Shown here: positions 27,423-35,500 of the stretch, one piece after another
Numbering within the stretch: position 1 is the first letter of the stretch
How the letters are laid out: each line of letters starts with the position of its first letter
NCBI GenBank assembly: GCA_029243145.1
Contig: JAQWSQ010000194.1
Location: 1 to 53,881 of the forward strand
Source: Planctomycetaceae bacterium
GTDB lineage: Bacteria > Planctomycetota > Planctomycetia > Planctomycetales > Planctomycetaceae
Direction of reading: 5' to 3'
DNA: 53,881 bases
Notes under the pieces: generated by a model
What the model saw: the letters and a program-made list of their open reading frames with translations, nothing else
Database searches by the model: none
Told to the model about the DNA's origin: nothing
Translations under genes and position numbers: made by a program

Positions 27423-28967
27423 ATGCGAATCATTGCCTGCCATCGCGTTTTATTAGTGGTGACTTGTGGCCTGTGGATAGGCTGCAATAACGACGATTCC
27501 ACTTCGCCAACCGAGTCCCCGAGTACCACGGAAACCAAGCCCAGCGCAGCGCCTGTGGTTGTTCCACTCTTGGAGGACTGGGAAAAGCCGGCAGTCGCAT
27601 TTTTTTTGACGGGTGAACAACACGGATATCTGGAACCGTGCGGTTGTTCAGAAACTCAATCGGGAGGTGTTGCTCGTCGTCACGATCTTCTGAAACAGAT
27701 GGTCGCACGTGATTGGGCCGTCACGGGGCTCGATCTCGGCGGCACACTGAAACGCTCTCGTTTGCAGTCAAAAATCAAATTTGATGCGGTGCTTCGTGCT
27801 TTGCGAGAAATGAATTATGCGGGGATGAATTTGGGGCCAGAGGAGTTAGCGCTGGGTGCTGAGGAGATGCTGACCCGATTTGATCCCAATGGGAAAACGG
27901 AAGAGAATCTACCGTTCCTGAGTGCGAATGTGACGCTGTTTGGCTCGCCGGAACTGGGCGTTCCACAGCGATATCGCGTCTATGAAGTCAACGGAATCAA
28001 AATTGGAGTGACGTCGATTGTCGGTCCCAAGTTAACGGTGGATAACCCCTACCTGGAAGGTGACATCACGGTTGCCTCACCGGTGGAGTCATTGGCTCCT
28101 GTGGTCGAATCGCTTCTGGCCGAACAACCTGATTTGATGATCTTGTTGTCGCATGCCGAGACTGAGGAAACACGGGCGCTGATTCAAAAATTCCCTCAGT
28201 TTCATCTCGTCGTTTCTGCGGGCGGCTATGAAGACCCGGAATTCGCTCCCAAGTATGAAGGGGAGACCATGTTGCTGCACGTTGGTCAGAAAGGTAAGTA
28301 CACGGGGGTGGTCGGATACTATCCTGATGCCGAGAAGAAACTGAAATTTGAATTGGTCGATCTCGACCGTCATCGTTTCGAAAACACTCCCGAGATGGTT
28401 GATGTGATGCGATATTATCAAGGGCGATTGAAAGACGAAGATGTCGTCAATCGGGATCCCTCGATTACTCATCCCAGTGGCTACCAGTTTGTGGGAGCCA
28501 GCGATTGTGCCAAATGCCACACGAAAGCCCATTCAAAATGGAGCGAAAGTCGGCATGCTCATGCCTTCGAAATCTTGCTGAAAGGTGGGAAAGAATATGA
28601 GGGCCAATGGGTTTCCCGAATCCACGATCCCGAGTGCCTCGTATGCCATACGACGGGTTGGTCGCAGACCCATTATTCACGTTTTGACTCAGGCTATCTT
28701 TCGCAAGAAGCCACATCCCATTTGCTCAATCAGCAATGTGAAAACTGTCACGGGCCGGGCAGTCATCACGGCGAACTGGAAGCAAAATATAAAACGGATC
28801 GCAAGTCGGTCGAGTTTGAGCAATTGCTGCAAGCACGCCGCGAAGTGCAGTTAACCGAAGTGAAAGCCGTGAAAACTGTCTGCATTCGGTGTCACGATGG
28901 AGACAATAGTCCCAAGTTTGAGTTTGAGAAATATTGGGAGAAGGTCAAGCATCCCGGCCGCGATTGA
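27423..28967 (+). CDS. Metallophosphatase-like protein fused to a tetrahaem cytochrome c domain
   Basis: A 514-residue exported protein. An N-terminal hydrophobic leader ends at Cys21, possibly a lipobox, though Trp sits at -3. Residues about 55-320 resemble the 5'-nucleotidase/UshA-type phosphoesterase fold (FLTGEQHGYLEPCGC, GGVARRHDLL, LDLGGTLKR, LLSHAETEE), but several canonical metal ligands are not obvious, so activity is doubtful. Residues 355-514 hold four CxxCH haem sites: CAKCH (362), CLVCH (405), CENCH (439) and CIRCH (487), with spacing like the cytochrome c554 family. AAGGAGG lies 11 bases before the ATG. It could carry electrons in the periplasm. Confidence 0.85.
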   Translation: MRIIACHRVLLVVTCGLWIGCNNDDSTSPTESPSTTETKPSAAPVVVPLLEDWEKPAVAFFLTGEQHGYLEPCGCSETQSGGVARRHDLLKQMVARDWAVTGLDLGGTLKRSRLQSKIKFDAVLRALREMNYAGMNLGPEELALGAEEMLTRFDPNGKTEENLPFLSANVTLFGSPELGVPQRYRVYEVNGIKIGVTSIVGPKLTVDNPYLEGDITVASPVESLAPVVESLLAEQPDLMILLSHAETEETRALIQKFPQFHLVVSAGGYEDPEFAPKYEGETMLLHVGQKGKYTGVVGYYPDAEKKLKFELVDLDRHRFENTPEMVDVMRYYQGRLKDEDVVNRDPSITHPSGYQFVGASDCAKCHTKAHSKWSESRHAHAFEILLKGGKEYEGQWVSRIHDPECLVCHTTGWSQTHYSRFDSGYLSQEATSHLLNQQCENCHGPGSHHGELEAKYKTDRKSVEFEQLLQARREVQLTEVKAVKTVCIRCHDGDNSPKFEFEKYWEKVKHPGRD

Positions 28968-28985
28968 AGATGGGATTGAGTTTGC

Positions 28986-29747
28986 TTAACGAGTCCATTC
29001 CTGGAACAAGGTTCGATAATAGTGCATCACCTTGATCGGATCGTCGGTGGCCGGACTTTCTGATAAGCACCAGCCGTGATAATCGATACTCTTTAAGAGT
29101 GCAAACAGCTCTTGGTACGGATACTTGGGGTCGAAGAGATCGTGGATATGAATGACATTCGCCAGCGTGTCTTTTAATCGATCAAACGGTTCGGCAATCG
29201 AGCCTTCTTTGACTTCTCCGGGGTTACAGTTCCAACAAAGTCGAACACTCGGATGATTGGCCAGGTCGAAAATCTGTCGCATGAATTCAGGGTCTTGACT
29301 GCCGCGACCGTGAACTTCAACCCGGATTTCCTGCCCATAACCCTCGGCGAATTCTCCACATTCTTCAAGAGCCTTGCCGATGCGTGCTGCGGTGACGTTC
29401 GGATCTTCGTTCTTGTTCAATCCATTGGGACGAACTTTCACACCCGTGGCTCCGATGTCATGAGAAAGAACCACAAAATTTTTCGTCAGTTCGATGTTCT
29501 CACGAACAACCTTTGGATCGGGACTGTGATATTCGCAGGCGGAACCCACTCCCACACAAGTCACGGGGCTATTGGTAAATCGTTTACGGACTTCCGTTCT
29601 CTCCTGTTCCGAGAGTGTCACTTCAACACCATGAGCGTGTGTGCTGCGTAATTCAACGCCTGCAAAACCGGTTTGCTCGCAGTTTTTGATAAGCGTGGGA
29701 AGATCCCATTTTGCTCCCCAGAGATAAGTGACCATACCGAGTTGCAT
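28986..29747 (-). CDS. Sugar phosphate isomerase/epimerase (xylose-isomerase-like TIM barrel)
   Basis: 253 residues of the AP-endonuclease-2/xylose-isomerase-like barrel: MQLGMVTYLWG, FAGVELR, VEVHGRG, a Cys-rich CWNCNPGE strand, HIHDLFDP and a C-terminal SESP. The family covers many sugar isomerases and epimerases in planctomycete catabolism; the substrate is unknown. I chose the ATG at 29747 (AGGA about 10 bases before) over the open frame that extends 23 codons upstream. It converges on the cytochrome gene with an 18-bp gap. Confidence 0.8.
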   Translation of the reverse strand: MQLGMVTYLWGAKWDLPTLIKNCEQTGFAGVELRSTHAHGVEVTLSEQERTEVRKRFTNSPVTCVGVGSACEYHSPDPKVVRENIELTKNFVVLSHDIGATGVKVRPNGLNKNEDPNVTAARIGKALEECGEFAEGYGQEIRVEVHGRGSQDPEFMRQIFDLANHPSVRLCWNCNPGEVKEGSIAEPFDRLKDTLANVIHIHDLFDPKYPYQELFALLKSIDYHGWCLSESPATDDPIKVMHYYRTLFQEWTR

Positions 29748-29897
29748 ATGCTTCGATCCTGAAAAAACAATGGATGAATTGAGAGACTCACAGGATACGC
29801 GGACAGAGTGTCGCACCGCAAAGAGAAAAAGGAACTAAGGCGACGATTGCTGAGATCGTGTTTCGTGAAAGCTTCACAGACTTAGCAACGAAGCCGC

Positions 29898-31031
29898 TTA
29901 CAGACGAACCAGCGCGGTTCCCCAACTGAGACCAGCACCAAAGCCACACATTAGTACCGTATCGCCTTCGGAAACTTTACCTTCGCGACGAGCTTCATCC
30001 AAGACAATCGGAATGGAACCGGCTGAGGTGTTGCCGTAACGATCAAGGTTTTTGTAAACACGATCTTCGGGCACTCCCAGTTGTTGCATCGCGTGATTGA
30101 TGATTCGCACGTTGGCTTGATGCAGCATGAAGAGAGTCACATCCTGAGCACTCATCCCGGCGTTATTGAGAACCGTTTCAATCGTTTCTGTGACGGCATT
30201 CACGGCCCATTTGAAGACGCTGCGTCCATCCATTTTTAAGAGGTGTTCGCCGTTCGCTAAATCTTCGGCTGTCGCCGGACGCCGCGTTCCGCCTGCCGGA
30301 CGATCCAGTAAAGAACCTCCACTGCCGTCAGAACCTAGCTGGTAGCTGATCAATCCTTGATGCGGTGAGCCGCGGCCAATCAAGACGGCACCCGCTCCAT
30401 CACCAAACAAAGGCGCTGTTCGCATGTCAGAGGGATTCACGATCCGACTGTTGACATCGGCACCAATGACTAATGCCAGCTCTGAATTTCCAGTGGCGAC
30501 ATACTGTGATGCAGTGACCAGTGAGTACATAAAGCCCGAACAGGCCGCTTGCAAATCCATCGCCGGGGCATCAAGTCCCAAACGGTCCTGAACCAAACAG
30601 GCGGTGGAAGGACACGTGTAGTCGGGAGTGAATGTTCCGATGACGAGAAGATCGATATCGTCTTTATGATAAGGAGAACTCTCGATGGCACGTAATGCCG
30701 CTTCGACGGCAAGGTCGCTGGTGGCTTCCGAGGGATCGGCGTGGCGTCGCTCACGAATGCCAGTTCTCTGTTCGATCCAACCTGGCTCAAATCCGTATTG
30801 CTGTTCCAACTCTGCGTTGGTGACAACACGATCAGGGACGTACGATCCTGTTGACAGAATCTGCACTCCGAGCAGGCTTTGAATTCTTCGACTTCGGCGG
30901 AACACGGGGGATGAGTCTCGTTTGTCCTGAGTAGTGGTGCGGATCGAAACCCCGACTGAGCTTTCTCGCTCGGGAGTGACACCCGATGAGTTGCTTGTCA
31001 GGGGAATATGTGGTTGATGAGGTTGAACCAT
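29898..31031 (-). CDS. fabH: 3-oxoacyl-ACP synthase III
   Basis: Condenses acetyl-CoA (or another acyl-CoA) with malonyl-ACP to start fatty acid synthesis. The Cys-His-Asn triad is present: Cys in AACSGFMYSL, His in MLHQANVR and Asn in RYGNTSAGSIP. The family usually starts near GVQILSTGSYVPDRVV, which here is residue 54 or so, leaving a poorly conserved, Ser/Thr-rich extension. A GTG at 30905 would give a 335-residue protein of standard length; neither start has a strong ribosome binding site. The gene is isolated: no plsX, fabD or acpP is adjacent. Confidence 0.93.
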   Translation of the reverse strand: MVQPHQPHIPLTSNSSGVTPERESSVGVSIRTTTQDKRDSSPVFRRSRRIQSLLGVQILSTGSYVPDRVVTNAELEQQYGFEPGWIEQRTGIRERRHADPSEATSDLAVEAALRAIESSPYHKDDIDLLVIGTFTPDYTCPSTACLVQDRLGLDAPAMDLQAACSGFMYSLVTASQYVATGNSELALVIGADVNSRIVNPSDMRTAPLFGDGAGAVLIGRGSPHQGLISYQLGSDGSGGSLLDRPAGGTRRPATAEDLANGEHLLKMDGRSVFKWAVNAVTETIETVLNNAGMSAQDVTLFMLHQANVRIINHAMQQLGVPEDRVYKNLDRYGNTSAGSIPIVLDEARREGKVSEGDTVLMCGFGAGLSWGTALVRL

Positions 31032-31352
31032 ACCAGAGTCAGGACAAGGTGATGTTGGTCTTCGAGGCAAGTTTCGAAATGAACAGAATGAGAAAATCCA
31101 TCGTTCGGACTTTCAAACACCTTGACCCTGATTGTCGGTTGACGAACCCATCAAACAACCAGATATCGATCCTTCATAAGGTCAATCCAATATACCGTTT
31201 CCGTCAAATTGAGACTAGCGGGATCTGGGGCAGACAGACCAGAGAATCAAATTTCCTGATTGAAAACAGATAAAACGCTCGAAAAGTCGAAGATCTGAGT
31301 GGATTACGGCATACTGAAGCCATTCATTCATTCCATTTTTGACGCCATTTCT
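31032..31352. other. Divergent intergenic region between fabH and a hypothetical gene
   Basis: About 320 bp with no gene. TTGACG and TTGACC words occur on both strands, but none has a good -10 at proper spacing. Nothing else is recognised. Confidence 0.5.
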
Positions 31353-31787
31353 ATGAAAATCATCCATCAAATGCGACTTAAGGGGCCGTGGGACTACCTC
31401 TGGAAGTCTCCCGAGCTCACCCCTGATCAGCTCGGTGCTCCCACTGAAGGAAGACAAAAAGTGCCCGTTGTCTGGAAGGATCACTTCGGTGATCAAACTG
31501 GCCTGGTAGTTTGGTCTCGTCGATTTCAAAAACCGACCAATCTGGATAAGACCGAACGTGTCATGATCGCGACTTATGCGCTGGAGGGTGTGCAGGTGGT
31601 TTGTTTGAATGGCAAGTCACTCCCCCTCGCTGACCAACCCGAATCGGGATTTCGCTTTGATGTCACCGAGGATCTTCAACCGAGTAACATTTTGGAAATT
31701 GAGATCAACTGCGAATCCGCAGAGCAGACTCTCTCGCGTGGAATGACTGAGCCAGCAATCATCGAAATTTGGTCGCTGAACGAATGA
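31353..31787 (+). CDS. Hypothetical protein with possible galactose-binding-like fold
   Basis: A 144-residue soluble protein. I do not recognise it for certain, but GPWDYLWK, VPVVWKDHFGD, LVVWSRRFQKP and the beta-rich remainder recall the sugar-binding jelly-roll found at the front of glycoside hydrolase family 2 proteins. It has no signal peptide and no catalytic domain. The start at 31353 is chosen for the MKIIHQM leader; a GTG at 31299 and an ATG at 31371 are alternatives, and no site has a good ribosome binding site. It converges with the next gene, 26 bp away. Confidence 0.6.
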   Translation: MKIIHQMRLKGPWDYLWKSPELTPDQLGAPTEGRQKVPVVWKDHFGDQTGLVVWSRRFQKPTNLDKTERVMIATYALEGVQVVCLNGKSLPLADQPESGFRFDVTEDLQPSNILEIEINCESAEQTLSRGMTEPAIIEIWSLNE

Positions 31788-31813
31788 AGTTCCACGGATC
31801 GCAAGACCGAGAG

Positions 31814-32713
31814 TCAAGCCGCGCCGCGTGCTTTTGATTCCGTCGTCACGAAGAACGCCAGCTCCGCAGAATCGGGATCGAGACCGGCTGCGCGCCGGGT
31901 CAGTTCCAGTCTGATTCCCCACCGTTCGACAGTTTTGATGTCAATCTTCAAGTGTGGCCCTTCGAGAAGTTCACTGTTGACTTGAGGGGGGAACTGAAAT
32001 GCTGGCCAAAACGGAATGTGAATGACGGCTGTTTTTTGGTTGCGAATAAAGTCAACACGAATCGTTCCTTCCAACCATTCTCGTCCCTCGGGGTCGAGTC
32101 CGCGTTCGTATCGTTGCAGGATATGACTTTCGGCAGGTTGAAACTGAATCGACTGAGAGTTATGCGGTGATTCTTCTTCGTGTACCGGCGAGTCTTCTTC
32201 GTGATTTTGTGCAACAGAGAGCCGGGACAAAAGTGCTTGTTCTAAACCCGCATTAATGGTTTCGTTCTCGAGTTCGTTGAGAGGCTTCGAGTCTTCAGGC
32301 ACTAGTTTTTTTTGTGACTCGGTCGAAGGTCGTTTAGACGTGACTTTAATAGCAACACGTGAAGGGCTGATTGGTGGTTGGCGGTAATTCCTAAGCGTTA
32401 ATCCGCTGAGCAGTAACAATTGTCCGCCAGTCATGAGAGCGGCGATGAGGGTCCATGCGGAAGGGAGTAAGAGGCTTGTTCCCATCCCAAACAGTAATGA
32501 CACACCAACGACCGACCATTGAGTGAGTCGCGGACTGTGTCGGATGAGGCTGACCGCCCCCACGGAGATGAGTACAAGACTGCTGCTCCAGGTGGCCAAA
32601 GAGACAATCTCGCCGAGGCTGTGCGGTAAAGCTGTCGCCACCAAGACAGCCACTCCACAAAGAAGTGAAGTACCGACAAGTTGCCAGAACTGGACCGGTG
32701 GTCGGATTGTCAT
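31814..32713 (-). CDS. Hypothetical membrane protein with cytosolic C-terminal domain
   Basis: 299 residues. About four transmembrane helices lie in the first 115, followed by a hydrophilic, charged linker and a C-terminal domain of about 100 residues (YERGLDPEGREWLEGTIRVDF...) that is not recognised. The ATG at 32713 has AGGATG close upstream. The open frame extends 73 codons further back, but those residues lack any membrane-protein character. It is downstream of metK on the same strand with a 131-bp gap. The function is unknown. Confidence 0.65.
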   Translation of the reverse strand: MTIRPPVQFWQLVGTSLLCGVAVLVATALPHSLGEIVSLATWSSSLVLISVGAVSLIRHSPRLTQWSVVGVSLLFGMGTSLLLPSAWTLIAALMTGGQLLLLSGLTLRNYRQPPISPSRVAIKVTSKRPSTESQKKLVPEDSKPLNELENETINAGLEQALLSRLSVAQNHEEDSPVHEEESPHNSQSIQFQPAESHILQRYERGLDPEGREWLEGTIRVDFIRNQKTAVIHIPFWPAFQFPPQVNSELLEGPHLKIDIKTVERWGIRLELTRRAAGLDPDSAELAFFVTTESKARGAA

Positions 32714-32844
32714 CGAGGCATCCTTGCCTGTCGGTGGTTTGTGAACAGCACAAAAAAACGGTTCGAAGACGGCTGGAATGCTGTCTCCGAACCGATGAGT
32801 CTCGGCGTAATTTAGTAGATCTGCGAGGATCGGGCAAGACGATC

Positions 32845-34023
32845 TCAGGCAATCGCAAAGTTGATCTCGGGTACGGATGAATCGAGACCACAAGCCGACC
32901 GCAGCTCGGCGATTTTGTCGGTTGCTTCCCAAGTGAACTCAGGCTCTGAGCGACCGAAGTGACCACCCCAAGCCGTTTTACGGTAAATCGGACGACGCAG
33001 GTCCAGTCCCGCAATAATCCCTTTGGGAGTCAGCGGGAAGATTTTTCGGACGGCCGCACTGATTTGGTCTTCATCGACGGTGCTTGTTCCGAAAGTGCTC
33101 ACCAAGACACTGACCGGTTCGGCAACACCAATTGCATAGGCAAGCTGAACTTCGCACTCACTAGCAAGTCCGGCAGCGACAATGTTTTTGGCGACATACC
33201 GTGCCATGTAGGCGGCTGAGCGGTCAACCTTTGTGGGGTCTTTCCCACTGAAAGCACCACCACCGTGACGACCCCATCCACCATAGGTATCGACAATGAT
33301 TTTGCGTCCGGTGAGGCCACAGTCTCCGTGAGGTCCACCGATGATGAACTGGCCGGTCGGGTTGATGTGATACTTGGTACTTTCGGAGAGCAATTCCGCG
33401 GGAACAGACGGTTTGATGATCTTCTCGATCACGTAATCGGAAATCTGTTCTTGGGTCACCGTATCTTTGTGCTGAGTCGAAAGGACCACTGCGGATATAC
33501 CGACTGGTTTGTAACCGTCGTATTCGACTGTCACTTGTGATTTGTTGTCAGGACGCAGCCAATCGACATCTCCACCATGACGCAGTTCAGTCAATTTGTT
33601 GAGAATCCGATGAGACAACGCAATGGGAACTGGCATAAACTCTTCGGTTTGATTGCTGGCATAGCCGAACATCAATCCCTGATCCCCTGCTCCATCTTTG
33701 TCAACGCCCATGGCGATATCTGAAGACTGTTCGTGCAGATGGCATTCGACTTTACAAGTGTCAGCGTTGAATCCGATGTCGTCACTCGTGTAGCCGATTT
33801 CACGAACGACATCGCGGGCGACTTGTTCATAATCGACTTTGGCGTTGGTGCGAATTTCACCCGCTAAGACAATTCGATCCGTGGTACACAGAGTTTCACA
33901 AGCAACTCTCGAATTGGGGTCTTGTGCGAAAATGGCATCCACAACACCGTCAGAGACCTGGTCGCTGACTTTATCGGGGTGACCTTGGCTGACGGATTCT
34001 GAAGTAAAGAAATAGCGAGACAT
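32845..34023 (-). CDS. metK: S-adenosylmethionine synthase
   Basis: Makes S-adenosylmethionine from methionine and ATP. The 392-residue protein has the three-domain family layout: [18 protein letters not shown] at the start, the ATP-binding [12 protein letters not shown] signature near residue 118, and [19 protein letters not shown] near residue 260. I chose the ATG at 34023 (MSRYFFTSE); AGAAGG lies 12 bases before it and the ATG at 34035 directly abuts that site. A promoter lies close upstream, and the short leader has no room for a SAM riboswitch. Confidence 0.96.
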   Translation of the reverse strand: MSRYFFTSESVSQGHPDKVSDQVSDGVVDAIFAQDPNSRVACETLCTTDRIVLAGEIRTNAKVDYEQVARDVVREIGYTSDDIGFNADTCKVECHLHEQSSDIAMGVDKDGAGDQGLMFGYASNQTEEFMPVPIALSHRILNKLTELRHGGDVDWLRPDNKSQVTVEYDGYKPVGISAVVLSTQHKDTVTQEQISDYVIEKIIKPSVPAELLSESTKYHINPTGQFIIGGPHGDCGLTGRKIIVDTYGGWGRHGGGAFSGKDPTKVDRSAAYMARYVAKNIVAAGLASECEVQLAYAIGVAEPVSVLVSTFGTSTVDEDQISAAVRKIFPLTPKGIIAGLDLRRPIYRKTAWGGHFGRSEPEFTWEATDKIAELRSACGLDSSVPEINFAIA

Positions 34024-34075
34024 AGGTGTCGTCATCCTTCTGCTGAGACTGTAATGACTGATTTTTGAGACGCCA

Positions 34076-34104
34076 ATTGTATTTGTCGTCACGGCTTCCC
34101 ACAA
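34076..34104 (-). promoter_or_regulatory. Candidate sigma-70 promoter of metK
   Basis: Minus strand: TTGTGG (34104-34099), 17-base spacer, TACAAT (34081-34076). The start site would be near 34069, giving a leader of about 46 bases. It lies just outside the 3' end of waaA, so metK can be transcribed apart from waaA. Confidence 0.55.
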
Positions 34105-34141
34105 CCGACTAGGCCGCTCGATTGGTCGTGATTGCAGTGTT

Positions 34142-35494
34142 TTATAGCGATTCAGTAGATTGAGGCAATAATGTAAGCAAAGTCTCCACGGTTCGCTGTG
34201 TGGCGCCCTGTTGCGGGAGAACTGCTTGCCGTGCTCTTTTGCCCATGTCCCGGATGAGATCAGGGTCTTCTAAAAAACGCTTGAATACGGGAATCATTTG
34301 CTCGCCATCAGGAATGACAATTGCCGCATCAGCATCTTTCAAAAGCAAAACCGCGTCCCGGAAATTGCCGGTATTGGGTCCAAATGTGATCGCGGCTCCA
34401 TAAGCAGCCGGTTCAATCATGTTTTGTCCACCGCGATTTGTTAAAGAGCCACCGACATAAGCAATGTCTGCGAGTCCCCAGCAAGCTCCCAGTTCACCCA
34501 GTGTGTCGAGCAAAATGACAGATTTCTCGTCTGCTGAAGGCGGCTTAGATTGAGGCGGTTCAAGGAGTGATGAACGTCTCAACAGAGGCGCGTTTTTGCG
34601 AGTGATGAGCCGAGCAACTTCCTCGAATCTCTCTTTATGCCTGGGGACTAGAATGAGTCGCAGGTGCGGGAATGTGGCCTTCAATGATTCATACGCTTGC
34701 AGAGCGTAGTCTTCTTCGGGAGCTTGCGTGCTGCCGGCAATCAAAATGGTTTCGTGATCTTTCAAGCCAAGCAAGAGTCGGAGCTTTTCGGTCTGTGGAT
34801 TCTGGCGATCGGTGGTGACTTGATCAAATTTGACCGATCCGGTGACGTTCACCTGAGCCGAACCCGCACCCAGTTTCTGAAAGCGATCCGCATAGGATTC
34901 ACTCTGAGCAGAGATTGAATGAAACTTTTGTAACAGCGAGCTGGTCACGGGGCGGATTCTTTGATATCCATGAAAAGAGTTCTCGCTCAAACGACCGTTA
35001 ATAATCGCGAGCGGAATACGTTGTCGGTCGGCTTCACGAATCAGGTTTGGCCAGAGTTCAAGTTCGACCAAAACAAGTAAATCGGGTTTGACGCGGCGTA
35101 ATCCATTCTTAACTGCCCAGGAAAAATCGAGCGGGCAATAGCAAATGGTGCAGTCGGGATACTTATCTTTCGCGACGACTTGGCCGGTATGAGTCGTGGT
35201 AGAGATCACGATCTTCAAATTGTCATGCTGCTCGTGGAGTTTGGGAAGAATCGATTGAAGAAGCAGAACTTCCCCCACGCTGACTGCGTGAAACCAAATG
35301 GTAGTTCCTTCTGTTTGTCGAACAGGCAACAGGCCCAGAAATTTGTGAGACCATCCCTGTCGATATTTTCCCTGCACGATCATGCGATACGCAATGATTG
35401 GTGAAGCGGCTGTGATTAACAGCAGGTAGATCGTATTTGTCAGCAATGAAAACAGAATGGCTCGTCCTCCATGACGAGTGAGATTCAATCGCAC
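34142..35494 (-). CDS. waaA: 3-deoxy-D-manno-octulosonic acid (Kdo) transferase
   Basis: Transfers Kdo from CMP-Kdo to lipid A precursor at the inner membrane. The 450 residues show an N-terminal hydrophobic anchor ([18 protein letters not shown]), the catalytic Glu in [10 protein letters not shown] near residue 75, ELELWPNLI, and the C-terminal glycosyltransferase domain with [13 protein letters not shown]. It supports an LPS-like outer membrane for this organism. It starts 6 bp after the secA stop, at a GTG (35494), so the pair is likely co-transcribed. GGAGGA lies inside the first codons, so a later start at a non-ATG codon cannot be excluded. Confidence 0.92.
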   Translation of the reverse strand: MRLNLTRHGGRAILFSLLTNTIYLLLITAASPIIAYRMIVQGKYRQGWSHKFLGLLPVRQTEGTTIWFHAVSVGEVLLLQSILPKLHEQHDNLKIVISTTTHTGQVVAKDKYPDCTICYCPLDFSWAVKNGLRRVKPDLLVLVELELWPNLIREADRQRIPLAIINGRLSENSFHGYQRIRPVTSSLLQKFHSISAQSESYADRFQKLGAGSAQVNVTGSVKFDQVTTDRQNPQTEKLRLLLGLKDHETILIAGSTQAPEEDYALQAYESLKATFPHLRLILVPRHKERFEEVARLITRKNAPLLRRSSLLEPPQSKPPSADEKSVILLDTLGELGACWGLADIAYVGGSLTNRGGQNMIEPAAYGAAITFGPNTGNFRDAVLLLKDADAAIVIPDGEQMIPVFKRFLEDPDLIRDMGKRARQAVLPQQGATQRTVETLLTLLPQSTESL

Positions 35495-35500
35495 GTTTTG

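Noticed and set aside
34024-34141. SAM riboswitch in the metK leader
   Set aside because: The predicted leader is only about 46 bases and shows none of the known SAM-riboswitch helices.
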